Assembly (NCBI RefSeq): GCF_010183535.1 | Contig: NC_071328.1 | Coordinates: 10,726,001-10,790,000, forward strand | DNA: 64,000 nucleotides | Reading direction: 5' to 3' | Origin: Caenorhabditis remanei | Taxonomy: Eukaryota > Nematoda > Chromadorea > Rhabditida > Rhabditidae | Part shown: positions 24,094 to 35,600 of the stretch, one piece after another | Position numbering within the stretch: the stretch's first letter is position 1 | Layout of the letters: each line of letters starts with the position of its first letter | Position numbers and translations under genes: made by a program | The notes under the pieces: generated by a model | Database searches by the model: none | What the model saw: the letters and a program-made list of their open reading frames with translations, nothing else | What the model was told of the DNA's origin: nothing

Positions 24094-25734
24094 TTACTGT
24101 TCTCGGCGTTCGTATTTCATGAAGTCGGAATAGTTGGAGAGGAAACCGGTAAAAGTGGAACTCATTCGATTGTCGATAAATTCCTCCAGAGTAAGCCCCG
24201 TTTTCTTTAAACGTAGCATGTCTTTGAGTTCAGCAGTGACAATGTCGATGTGAACGCTATCCTCGTTTGGGGCATACTCAGGAACAACTTGGGCCTGAAA
24301 GCTAGCCTATGAGGGTTGTAGAATCTGATACTTTCTAAATGAAACGTACCGCTGTTCGGATTTCATCTTCGTCCAGAACTCCGTCATTTTTGAAATCAAG
24401 AGCCTCGAAATGATACTTTGCAGAAGCTCGAGTCTGAAAAAACATGATTACCTGAAAGATCTTTTTGGATTCAGAAACATACATGACGAAATTTGATAGC
24501 TGCCATCAAGTCAACGAATGCCTTGAAGTCCAAACATCTGTCATAGATCATCGAAATGTCGAAAATTCTTTGAAGGAACATAGCATTGAAGTAACCGCTG
24601 AAATTTGAAAATTAAAGTGAAATTAATGGGGAGCCAGCATACTCTCGGAAGAACGTCATTTCTGCTGGAGACAGAACCCCGTTTCGATCAGTATCAAGGC
24701 ATCGGAATTCATATAAAGTAGCTCGAAACTGGCCGACTGTGAACCTGAAAATCAAAATTCATACATCAGACAATTCGAATTCTCTCAACTTACACGTCGA
24801 TCTCTGGCATTTCCAAACAATTATTTTCAGCGTTGATACATGACTCGAGATGCATCAGAAGTGTTGATGAAAGTAAATCTTTCAGGTAAATATTCTCACG
24901 TCTTCGAGCATCTAAAAGGAAGAATATAATTCCAACAGCGTACGCTGAGTAGTAATCTGCTCGCTCTGGTTCTTCGACCATTTGAGGAACATAATGTGCA
25001 GCAACGAAGTCCTGAAGACTCTGAAATTGTTCTTCTTGAAAAATGAGTTTTCATTTTTAATACTAACATAGCTGGAAATCTCGGTGTTGTTCTCCGAATA
25101 TGGTAGCAGTTTGATGTAGGTTTCCTCGGCATGAATGACTGTTTTCACAAGCTCTTCTGTAATAAAACGAGTAAATATAGTAATCATGGGATTGATATAA
25201 CCTATTAGAGTGATATCGATTGTCAAATTGAAGTTTGTAATTTTGACAAAAACTGTGACAGTACTGTGTGGAAGAAGTTCGATAATCGATTGTGGAGACT
25301 CTGTGAGGATTTTCTGAAAATACAATCTATGAGGTAGACAATTACATTTTTACAACTATTCTCTCGGAAAGGATTCCAATGACCATATTTTTTATCATTC
25401 ATTGAAGAACTTACCATTAATCTTTTGAGTGTCACATATCTTTTACTTCCACTTTCACCTCTGATGAATTCGGTTTTCAATGCTCGAAGAAAGTTATCGG
25501 TGTCTGTCTTGAACTGTTCCACGCTAGTGCTTCTTCCATCAGCGAACAATCCCATGACACGATTGTTGAAATCTCCTTAAAACAAGATGCTCAAGTTCTG
25601 AGGAACTGATTGAAATGCTTACTCTGGAAGTCATTTAAGGCTTCATCACTCCTTCGTGAAGTCATTGCATTGATCAGCGATGGATAAATCGATTTTTGAT
25701 CCGTGTTTTGCATATTTGTGGCAGTAGTTGTCAT
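24094..25734 (-). CDS. rsa-1: RSA-1, PP2A B''-type regulatory subunit
   Basis: Minus-strand exons: 25623-25734, 25415-25575, 25202-25313, 25068-25156, 24794-25020, 24643-24744, 24483-24597, 24350-24433 and 24094-24294; phases agree, 400 aa. Two EF-hand loops are visible, DTDRNGVLSPAE and DFKNDGVLDEDE, as in PR72/PPP2R3-type subunits. The C-terminus is FMKYERREQ. In worms the orthologue recruits PP2A to centrosomes through RSA-2 and promotes spindle assembly and microtubule outgrowth. The start at 25734 gives MTTTATNMQN; an in-frame ATG seven codons later is possible. It lies 366 bases after the irs-2 stop on the same strand without a clear acceptor near its ATG. It is convergent with dao-5 (260 bases between stops). 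Confidence 0.94.
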
Positions 25735-26099
25735 GGTAACAAGATATTAGGAGCCGAAATTCCTCACAAATGCTCGTAATTCGAAATTCGAGCGCGAAGA
25801 AAAATATTCAGTGGAAGTACGCTCTATAGAGAACAAGGGTTTCCTTTCTTTCCCGCGGGCCCGCCTATTACACGAACTGTTTATCTTAAAGAAATGGGAG
25901 GATTTTCTACCGTAATCTTAATATCATGTTGGGCAGGTTGCCTAATTACTAAAAAAGGTTTTTTTGCTGATAAGAACAATGAATTCTGGATGAAAATTTA
26001 ATAAAAAAGATTTATCAACAATCAACAAACATTAGTTACTTTGATGGTTAGAAACAACTTGAACTATATCTATAAAGTATGAAGCAGATCTTAATTTTC
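25735..26099. other. Intergenic region between irs-2 and rsa-1
   Basis: A 365-base AT-rich stretch on the shared minus-strand path. It contains CGAAATTCGAG-like palindromic sequence near 25780 and a short GC-rich run (CCCGCGGGCCCG) near 25852-25863. No gene is seen. It could serve as promoter of rsa-1 or as an operon spacer. Confidence 0.45.
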
Positions 26100-29000
26100 C
26101 TAAGCAAGTGTCGCTTTCGTACATCTTCCACACAAAGCATCGTCGGGATTTCTTGTATGCTTTCGACATCGTTCGCAATATCGCAATGAACTATCGAGCA
26201 GCTTCACAGACAGTGATGTTTGAACTTCCTCCAGTATAACTTGTGAGACATTGAGAAGTTCAGGGAGTTCCGAAAAATAATCCCTCAATATTGTCGAGTA
26301 CTCTGGAGATGTGTACAACGCCAAACCCTGGAAACCAATTTGAAAAGCATCCCAGACTATTTCGTTTACCTTCTTGGAAGTGTCAACTGTGGGACCTGCA
26401 GAAGCTTCAAGAAGACTACGAACTTCGATAATAATCTTCATTAGTGTTGAGAGTTTCGGATCAGGGCTGAGCACTCCTGAATGAAGATTTTCTAATTTCT
26501 GGCGAAGAATACGCTTTTCATGGCAGCCAGGAAGGTGGTGAAGGACTTCCGCAGATAGATGAGGGAGAATTGGAGAAATTGTATGAGACAAGTTGTGAGC
26601 CAGTCTGCAAAACATTAAAATTTTAAAGCAAAAAAAAAAGATCGAACCGATGAAGAGTGAATTGTGCCGAAATATGAGAATCGCTTCCTAACTTATCACA
26701 ATAGAGTCTATCTCGTACATATTTCTGGAAATGTTTAGCATAGAAAAATTCTTATCATTTACAAAAATCACCACGTAGTTCGCACTGAAGTTTCTTTGCA
26801 TAAACTGTGTCAAGTCATTGGCGACAGTTCGAAACTTGAAATCTTCATAGTTTTCGATTGACTTTCTCACAAAATTATCACACTTTTCGAGCATATCAAG
26901 ATCGAGAGGTTTCAATTGAGATTCGATTTGGTTCCCATGAAATCCTTGACAACCACCAATCATGAAACGGAATCCATTACGTAACGCAGTGACTTTCTTA
27001 TCAACATCTTCTATTATAGAGGGACCAATTTTCGATTCGCCGGCGTTTTCAGATCCGGAAAGAGCGACCCAGAATCGAAGACCATCTGCTCCAATCGCTT
27101 TCTGCTTCAGAGAACCATCAGTAAGCTGTAAAAATATTAAGAAGCCCGTAGTGTGAAATGAACCTTGACGACTCACCATTGTTGGATCTACAACATTTCC
27201 AATCGATTTTGACATTTTATTATTTTTCTCATCGATACAAAACCCATGAACAATAATTCGTTTGTAAGGAAGTTTGTTTTGTACGGCAACCGAAGTGAGC
27301 AGAAGGGATTGAAACCATCCACGAAACTGATCGACACCTTCTAATACTACGTCAGTTAAATGATCCATCTCGGATTCGTTTTCTTTAGCAGCATGCCAAG
27401 CAAGTCCTGAATCCAACCAAACATCCATAATGTCCGTGTTTTTGGACAATTGGGAAACAACATCAGGTGGGATATCCAATGAATCTCGAACCGCTTTGTT
27501 GTCAAGGATATCATTCACATCAATTTCCCACCATACATCCGTGTTACCCCGTTCTCTTGTCAAATTTGCCACACATTCAATCAGTTTCCTTGAGGTATAC
27601 GAGCCTCCGTTTGGATCAACCAAAGCAGGAATCGGTGTTCCCCACACTCGTTGTCTCGAAATACACCAACTCTTTCTAGTTGAAATGAGCTGTTTAAGTG
27701 ATCCACGAAGGTCCGAGTCGCCTGCAGAAACTTTGATTTTATCGATCATCTTGGAAGCGCGTTTTCCAATTTCTTCTACATCAATGAACCATTGCTCACT
27801 GCTTCTAATTATTACTGGTTTCTTGGATCTCCAGTCGTAAGGATAAGAATGAATGTGTTTGGCTGTGTAAACAATATCGTTCTTGAGAATTCGCAACGTT
27901 TCTTTTTGACCTTCTCCTAGTACTGGTTTCCCTTCAAGATTGTGACCAAGATGCCTAGTATAGCAGCCTCGAGCATCAACGAAACTTTGAACGCGTTCTT
28001 TTTTTGATAGAGCTACCTAAATTTTATATTTCAAACTATGCTATTGAATGTAAACCGACATCATAATCCTGGAAACCGTGGGCAAATGAGGTATGTACGA
28101 TACCAGTTCCAACGTTATCCATGACATGTGGGCCTTCGTAGATAGGAAGTGCCAACTCATTATGCCTGGAATATCTTATGTAAACTTTTAAGCAGTATTG
28201 ACTCACTAACCAGCAACTCCTATATCGTTTTCCTATCAAAATTTCTGGGTTTACTGTTCCTACAACTTTGCATTTTCTTTCACTTGATTTTTCAAATTCA
28301 GCAATCAAATTAGAAGCAATAAGGTAGAATGAAGAAGTCGGCATGCTGAAAAAAAAAAACTTTTCATGATAAAAAGTAGTTCTCACTTTATATCATCTTC
28401 CAGTTGAATTACAGAATATTTGATAGCAGGGGAGACACAAATCGCATTGTTGAGAGGAAGAGTCCATGGGGTTGTTGTCCATGTGAGCGCGAAAAACTGT
28501 GTCAGTTTTGAAGGAACACCGATGGCCCATTCAACATCAGAAGACGAGAAATTGATGAGCTTGAACCGAAAGTAGACACTGGTACTTTGATGTTTTTCGT
28601 TATACTCCAACTCTGATTCGGCAAGTGCTGTATTTGAACTTGGTGACCTAAAATCGCAAATAACGTTTTAGCTTTTTATTACCTTATTATTTACCAGTAT
28701 ACCGGTTTGAAAGATCTATAGACAAGTTTCTGCTCAACGAGTTTCGCGAAAATGTCTAACTGAGCAGCTACATATTTAGAACTTTTGGTAATGTATGGAT
28801 TTTCCCAATCAGCGGTTACTCCCCATCTACGAAACGCATTCATTTGTTTTCCGATTGCTTCATCAGCAACTATTCTGGCAGCGGCTCGAATCTCCAGAGG
28901 GGATCGTTGCTTTAAGTTTCCTTGCTGTTTTCCGATTTTCAGTTCAATAGGAAGGCCATGGCAGTCCCAGCCCGGACGGAAACGAACTCTATAATACAAA

Positions 29001-29381
29001 ACTGAAAAACCTTTTCTATCTTAAAGTGGCACTTACTTATACCCTAGTCCAATTCTGCTTTTCACTACGAAATCTTTTAGGATTTTGTTGATGGCATGAC
29101 CGGTATGTGCTTCACCATTTGCATAAGGAGGTCCATCGAGAAGCTCGAAAACTTCTGCATTGCTCCTATTTTGTGACTGCCATGAATATAATTCGTTGAG
29201 ACCACCATCTCTTGATGCTTTTTGATCGGATAACGAGCGTTCGGTTGATTTGATATGATTGGTGAACGAAGACGATGGTAGGAAAACTGTTGATTTTTTC
29301 CTTTTTGGTTCCTCAGATGAGGTTATATTAGATGAATTAAGTGAACTACTGAAACATGGGGATTGCTTACATGAACTTCAT
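26100..29381 (-). CDS. irs-2: Isoleucyl-tRNA synthetase, mitochondrial type
   Basis: Minus-strand exons: 29371-29381, 29037-29348, 28695-28988, 28387-28647, 28211-28345, 28060-28165, 27177-28016, 26772-27125, 26648-26724 and 26100-26604; phases agree, 964 aa. Class I signatures are seen: [12 protein letters not shown] near the N-terminus and [11 protein letters not shown]. The C-terminus has a zinc-type pattern ([20 protein letters not shown]) as in bacterial and mitochondrial IleRS. The enzyme charges tRNA-Ile. The start is uncertain: no ATG exists in the IleRS frame of the 29037-29348 exon. The nearest is at 29381, reached through an 11-nt exon ending AT|GTAAGC. That ATG lies in frame inside the end of the PAC3-like ORF, so a 1091-aa fusion is equally readable. 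The 51-nt intron 27126-27176 is stop-free and in frame. Confidence 0.92.
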
Positions 29382-29895
29382 TAGAGCACAAACCTGATGA
29401 CTCTCCTCGAGGGCTCGCAGAGCGGCCGCAATGCATTCGTTCGAGATACCATCTAGGTCAATACCTATAACAAAATAATGGATGAAATTATATTTTTCTC
29501 TCATACCGAAGACAAAAAGCGTGTTCCTTCTTTGTTTCTTCGCCGCAAAGTGAATAACAAATCGTCGAATGAATAGTTCAACGCCTGGCTAAAAACAGTG
29601 ATTGCGGTTAATTTCTAAGTCTTTTGCTTACTAATTCTGGATTTCCAAGTAAGCTTTTCAACTCGTATTCTACTCTTTGTTGCTCCGATAGCTGGCTGGA
29701 GAGTAACTCCGGTGGTTGAATAACTTCAATGACTTGTCCGATTCGGCCAGTTGTGTTGAAATGCTAAGCAATGCTCAATTTAATTTAAATCACGGTTTTC
29801 AGTCAAAATACCACTAGATCCTTATCTGAATGTGAAGTAACGGAGAAGTGAACAGCTTCGTCGTTGAACTCGAACGAATAGTCGGTAAAACGCAT
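29367..29895 (-). CDS. Small PAC3/PSMG3-like protein (tentative)
   Basis: Minus-strand exons: 29812-29895, 29632-29763, 29507-29588 and 29367-29464 give 131 aa, close to the roughly 120 aa of PSMG3. GTTTCAG ends at 29901, five bases before the ATG, so the message is probably trans-spliced. The layout resembles proteasome assembly chaperone 3: an N-terminal beta segment ([16 protein letters not shown]), [13 protein letters not shown], then [26 protein letters not shown] and a final helix [14 protein letters not shown]. This is a by-eye pattern match, not a proven homology. Its last codons (ATG AAG TTC ATG TAA) overlap the predicted first exon of irs-2 in the same frame. The stop TAA lies inside the irs-2 5' splice site. 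Confidence 0.6.
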
Positions 29896-30100
29896 TCACC
29901 CTGAAACTTGTCTAGTGTGAAAGTTCCAATAATCGAACTTCAAATACTTTAACGAGAACTTTAACTGGGAAATTCGATCCTCCTAGCAAATGTGATATTT
30001 TCTAAACTTTATTCAAGTTTCAACAACGGATGAAAAAACAACAGTGATAATACAAAACAAAGAGGTTTGAAGAAAAGGAAAAAAGAAGATAAGACAAAAG

Positions 30101-30502
30101 CTAATCATCAAGATCGTATTTTGAAACAATAGGGGGAGTGGTAATGCGTAACTTGGGATCTCGTTGTCGCTCCATCGCTTCTCTGTAAAACTAGGTTCTT
30201 TGCTGAAAATCGATAGTGGATACCTTCGTTCTTTCCCTTCTTGTGGTGTTAAGAATCGACCTTGCATAGTTTGTTCATCGACAGTCCACAGGAACATATC
30301 GTTGAGAGTATAGCCGAATGCTTTCCAACCGACAAAGAAAAGAACGAATGAGACGATGATTCGGCGACGAGATATCTGAAAACAAGATAATTCTGAAACT
30401 CAAGGTTGTTTAAATCCCAACCTGTTGATAATTGATAGGCTTGTTAGGTGTGAAAGAGCGTAGTTTTTGACGCAGCATACGGCGCCATTCCCATACCAAC
30501 AT
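30101..30502 (-). CDS. Small single-pass membrane protein, unknown function
   Basis: Minus-strand exons 30422-30502, 30224-30375 and 30101-30182 give 104 aa. The N-terminus is basic and aromatic (MLVWEWRRMLRQKLRSF), followed by a charged stretch RRR and one hydrophobic segment (IIVSFVLFFVGWKAFGY, about aa 32-48). A polar tail ends IVSKYDLDD. Size and charge would suit a mitochondrial inner-membrane or ER protein, but I do not recognise the family. Its ATG lies one base after the nola-3 stop (TAA A ATG on the minus strand), so it is almost certainly read from the nola-3 message. The next gene on this strand begins about 200 bases further. Confidence 0.82.
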
Positions 30503-30503
30503 T

Positions 30504-30751
30504 TTAACAAACGGTCTTAGCCTTTTGAGTTGGCAAGAGACCGAAGCGTTTCTTGATGATGACGCGGTACTTCGAGTTCTTGTCTTCTGGCGAGAAACGA
30601 GCTGGATGAGCAGTCAAAGTTTGAAGACCCGCTGGGGAGGTTCTCTGAGAACAAACGATAGAAACTTTGTTTGAGAAGCATGGTATTCTCTCCCTACCTT
30701 CAAAGTGTAGATTCTTTGTTGATTCTCGTCCAAGTAGTATCTCAAGAACAT
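30504..30751 (-). CDS. nola-3: NOP10, H/ACA snoRNP protein
   Basis: Minus-strand exons 30698-30751 and 30504-30644 encode 64 aa, exactly the human NOP10 length. The diagnostic residues are all present: [18 protein letters not shown], then [12 protein letters not shown] and a C-terminal [16 protein letters not shown]10 binds the pseudouridine synthase dyskerin/CBF5 in H/ACA particles that modify rRNA and snRNA and, in many animals, stabilise telomerase RNA. An ATTTTTAG acceptor lies 23 bases before the ATG. Neither coding exon contains another ATG in any frame. Confidence 0.97.
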
Positions 30752-31192
30752 TATCCGTTCGAAGAAGACTTTGTTCTAAAAATAACTGTAGTTTTTAGCA
30801 TTTTTGTGAAGTGAAACATGAGAAATATGAGAAAACGGATAAATACGGAAAAAATTATATTCGAATAGGCTTCAGAAACAAGGTAACGTTTATATGCTTT
30901 AAAACATTTCAAAAATAGAACATAACAGAGAACTAACGTAACAAAAGGATCACAAAACGTTCGAAAGAAACCGGTACAAGAAGAGGATAATAGGCACGAG
31001 TTGATTATCAAAACTAAGGAACGAGTATAGGGGGAGAGAATAAAAATCGATAAATAAGTATGTACATCGTTGATAATGAGAGATTTCCGATAAGTGAACA
31101 TGTTCGAGAGGTTTAGAGAAATGGCGGGGAATGGTGTTTCAATGCAATAATCAATAAATACTTCATTTGTCCTAGAAGACTTTAATTTATTA
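30752..31192. other. Spacer between fath-1 and nola-3
   Basis: A 441-base AT-rich stretch on the shared minus-strand path, holding the fath-1 3' UTR. An acceptor (TTATTTTTAG on the minus strand) ends at about 30775. The spacing would allow either an operon link or a separate promoter. No gene seen. Confidence 0.5.
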
Positions 31193-32661
31193 TTATAATG
31201 GACCCATTCCGAGTGTGTGGAACACATAATCCCAGAGTGAAGTGGAAATTCCGAAACCTGAAAAATAAAAGTAGGCCGAAAATAGGAAATTATCGAAAAA
31301 AAAACGGCGCGGGAAGAGGAATTGCAAACGCGCTCTACTGAGAAAACGAGACTTTTTTTCTGAAATTGCAGGGCTTTTCAAGTTTTTCTCGTTTCTAAAA
31401 ACTATATATCGAACATGGAGGTGTTTCCGACAGACAAAAAACAATTTGCAAATCCTACAATCCATATTTTAGGTAAAAAGCTGCAGCAAAAACTTTTCTA
31501 TAAACATACCAACGTCGAAGTTCTTGAAATGGTGATTATGATGATATACTTTTCTGAAATGTAGATTACTGCGTGGGCGGGGACTTCCGTGATGCAAGTA
31601 GTAATGAACCATGTCATACATAACATATCCAAATAGTTTACCAGCACCAAATGCGCAAAACACGGGCCTGAAGGAAACTATGCAATTTTGAAAGCATAAT
31701 TAGAAACCAACCATTGAAACGTGTTCGAATAAATCAGATAAAAAATTCCAACGATCATAGCTGCAGGTACTGGTGGAAAAACTAAACGATCTCCGTCCAT
31801 TGGTGTTTTATGATGAAGTCCGTGAGCAAGAAAATGGAGCAGAATCTGATTAGGTGATTCTGGGGACGGTTTCCAGTGGAACACCCATCTATGAAGACTA
31901 TATTCAGTTAGTGTCCAAGTCAGGACTCCAATTACAAACCAAGCAGACCATAGAAGGATCGAATTGTAGACATCTGAAAAGTAGTAATTGAGAAACAATG
32001 ACCGAATTTCAAAAGTATCTTACCCGTTGAAGAAGAAAACGAAACAACCGAAATGACCGAGAAAAGAGCAACGATTGGCAGCCACACTGATGGGACAACC
32101 CACCAAGCTGTTCGTGTCATACTTTCTAACAGATCCGAGTCAAACAGCCTGAAACTGTGGATGTCAAAACTTTGCTTTGCTGAAGAAATTTAAACCTTAG
32201 TGTTCCATCATATGGCTGATGAATCCAATGCCAATATTCACTTCCAAGTGATCCAACTTTAAAAAGCATTCCTGTTTTAGACTCAATCAGAGGATCTCCC
32301 TAAAATTACACCCGTTTTAACACTTTGCTCTTTGTAAAAGTCAATTACTTTTTGAATTGTGGTGACATTGTATCTCTCGAGCATGTTATACGCAGCTTCT
32401 GAATGTTCATGTCGTACTCCCATTATACGTTTTCCGCCTCGAATATACTCTCCAATTTCTTCTCCAGCCAGACGGTTGAGTACCTGCAGGGAGCTAAAGT
32501 TGTTCGGAATGCATTTTAGGTTGACTTTTCGATTAGTAGAGGGTGATTATTTCACTCACCTTAGCACCTCCAGGATGTTTCGATGCAAAATCAGCAATAT
32601 CATAGTACTGTCCGTTCAACTGAACTAGTAAAGGCTTCTTCTCGTCTGCTCCTATACCCAT
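31193..32661 (-). CDS. fath-1: Fatty acid 2-hydroxylase
   Basis: Minus-strand exons: 32560-32661, 32349-32483, 32196-32299, 32024-32148, 31712-31973, 31510-31667 and 31193-31257; phases agree, 316 aa. The N-terminus is a cytochrome b5-like haem domain (FASKHPGGAK, then RGGKRIMGVRHEHSEAA). Membrane segments follow, with the histidine clusters of the di-iron fatty-acid hydroxylase superfamily: EYSLHRWVFH, HFLAHGLHHKTP, MVHYYLHHG and VYHHNHHFKN. The ER enzyme adds a 2-hydroxyl to fatty acids used in sphingolipids. A GATTTTGTAG acceptor lies ten bases before the ATG. Confidence 0.96.
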
Positions 32662-35600
32662 GGCTATCTGTCTACAAAATCGAACATATTAGTTGAGTGG
32701 ATTAATAATAAGGAAAATGAAATAAGAAGTAGCGAGGAGAGGAGACATAGACGGATGAAAGAGTAACAAGAGGAAATAGGCTTGCTCATAACAAAACGTC
32801 ATTCTCCCAGTCGACCAGGATAGATTGTTAAAAGAGACCTGCAGCTGAATACGTGATATTGGAATTCTGGTGCGCAGAATAACTATACGAAAAGAAAATC
32901 TATATTTATCAGAGGGGAGAAATACATAAATGGTGTTATCACTTATCGATAATTTCAGATGCGTTTCGTATATTCATCAAGAGAAATATTCAACTCACTC
33001 GTAACATTAAAAAATCGAAAAGAAAGTTCAACATCTGAAAATGAGACAAAAAAAGAAGAATGTTTTCTGCTGCTCGAACTCATATTACGGCTAATGAACA
33101 AACAACATGATTCTCTATTCTATGTGCAAGAATGAAGAATGAGGAGGAAAGGCGAAGGCAAAGAATTTCTTGGCAAATTTGAAACATGTGCATTGAACAT
33201 CAAATGTGTAATTTTGATGTGTTTCACTTGTCTCATCATTGGCTCAATTGAGCCCAAGTGAGCGCGCTCAAATCAAATGAAAAAAAAAACAATGAAAATT
33301 TTGTATTGAGAAAAAAGAAAAGATTAGTCTCACTAGTGTATGATATATTAAAGAGCTTGGTTGAATAATAGTTTCGTTCGAACTCGAAAAATTCCGATCA
33401 GTTAAATATTACCACTGAAGAACGTTTTTCCTTCAAAAAAAAATCGGTGCAAAAACGTGAGAGAAAAGAGTAAAAGAGCAAACTAGTGCGAGTGACCTAA
33501 TTGAATTGTATTGAACGAGATAAAATGTGCGGATGAGAGGGAGAGCCTAAGCCGCATGGGTTCTTCGTCGGAAACGGGGGCAAACAATGGAGAATATTTT
33601 GCCACCCGTCCGTCAGTCAGTTCGATGAAATGGAAAACGGGGAGGAGAGGGCGTGGCGGGAAAGGAAGGAAGGAAAGAAGAGGCTCATGCAATTTCCAAA
33701 ATTGCGAGGAGTGAGCTAGAGGCGGCGTGTGCTCCTTTTGCTCAAGAGAGGCCTTTAAGCTTCGCTGGGCGACGGAAGGAAAACATTGAGAGCGCGGGAA
33801 ACGAGGACTTTGTTACCATTGACAAACATACACAAAGGAATGGAGCCACAAAATTTGACCATAGAAACCGCAGTTACATTTTCCTTTTCTTCAAAGACAA
33901 AAAAGGGAGAAGCATTCGACGGGAAACTAATTTGGAAGCGAAGAATACGGCGTCGCGGCGCAGAAAAGGATGAGAAAAGGCGAAATGAAAATGTTTGCTT
34001 GAAGACATGAAATAAAATGAGTCACGATGTCACTCACACATGTTGACTATGTATCGAACCTATAAACCTGCCTAGGAAGTCTCTGATAAGCACTAGCGTG
34101 TCAGTTGCGTAGAAACGTGCAAAAGAATGTGCGCAGAGAGGGCATTTCGGAAAGTATGAATTGTCTATGACGAGAACGAAAGATATTTGAACAAACTACA
34201 CATCATTTCTGTTGATTTTTCGTATTTAAATGCAAATATTTTTAATTAAGATGTGAAAGCTACGATTACTGTACCAACGCTTTTTGTCGATGAGGAAAAC
34301 CATTTTCAAATTCGAAATTGATGTTTGTGGAAGAATAGGTTATTTTGGAATGCCTAACATCATCAACTTCAGGTATGAGGAAAAAAGTTGGACAAACAAT
34401 TGACCGAACAGAAACTATAACTCTAGTCAAACATACTATTCCGTTACGTTCAAAGACGAGAGACTCAAACATCATAGGGTAAATACTATTTTGTGTTTCA
34501 TTTTAACAGAAGTCACAATGAACCTTAGTTGATGGTTAATTCTCAAACGATAAAAATTCAGACTCATAAAACTAGAAATTCAACAAATGATTCTTGTACT
34601 CCTCCAGTGAAGGTAGTAAATGGAAATGTATTTCTTGTCACAGAAATCTTTGCATTTTGAATGAAATTGAATGACACTAGTTTCAGTCGTATTCCTTCAA
34701 AGTGTGACCCTGTCAGATCAACAAGAACTTTTAGTGTGGAATATTGGAAAAAAGTAAAGAATTGCGAACTAGTTCCATGCGATTAATGTTTGACAATGGG
34801 GAAGGCGTCAACGTCGTTTTATGAGGGAGTGATTGTACGTTGTACTATTTTTATGGTATTTAAAAGGGAGAGGAATAGGGAGAAGAATGAAACAAAAATT
34901 ATTGAAAAAGAACAGGTGAGAGAAGGACGAGCAAGAAAACGTCATGAAATGATAAGATGTATTTATGACTGGTAAAGTCCCAAGTCTGAGTCATCGAGAG
35001 TGCTAACAACTTTAGATGAAAACTAAATTTTTCTACAAACTAAAACTCCTTCAAACAGCTTTTAGGAACGTATTGCAAAAATGAAATAGATATAAAATGA
35101 CCAAGCAAGCGCCTTGTTTAATATATCGTGGAACCAACATCGCATCGTTGATCTCAATTCTCCAAAACATGACAAAGCGAGTTTTCTCGCAAGAAACAAG
35201 ATTATTGCATCTTTTCTTCAGAAATCTGATACTCTAATCCGCAACCGAAGGTTTTCAAAGATAAAATCTCAAGAAGATAGGGAGGGTATCAAGCTTTCCG
35301 GAGAAGAACCTATTCGGGGGTTGGAAAAAGCAAAAATGTAACTGTTTAAACGGAATACAATCTTTCTCCCAGACACGTATCGTACATGAAATCCTGAATA
35401 CAAGCTTATCAGTCAGACAGTAGCTTTCACTTTCGCGGCGCTTCTTGTCGTCAGATCTGGTGTTTTTGGTGAGGTTCACCATTACGCACAATTACGTAGC
35501 GTGGGTTGCCGCCGGCGTCGCTCCTTATTCGAATTCTGAGTTTTTCCTGTTTTTATTTTTACTGAAAGGTATGTTTTATGGTCCTCATTTTTCGTTTTTT

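Noticed and set aside
28056..28062. Donor GTTTAC after GATGTCG for irs-2 intron 6
   Set aside because: It puts the next exon in a frame with a stop after 14 codons. The donor GAT|GTCGG four bases earlier keeps the conserved [14 protein letters not shown] reading frame.
33653..33973. Plus-strand open frame of about 100 codons in the purine-rich block
   Set aside because: Starts without ATG, very rich in Lys/Arg/Glu from purine-rich DNA, and not linked to any exon.
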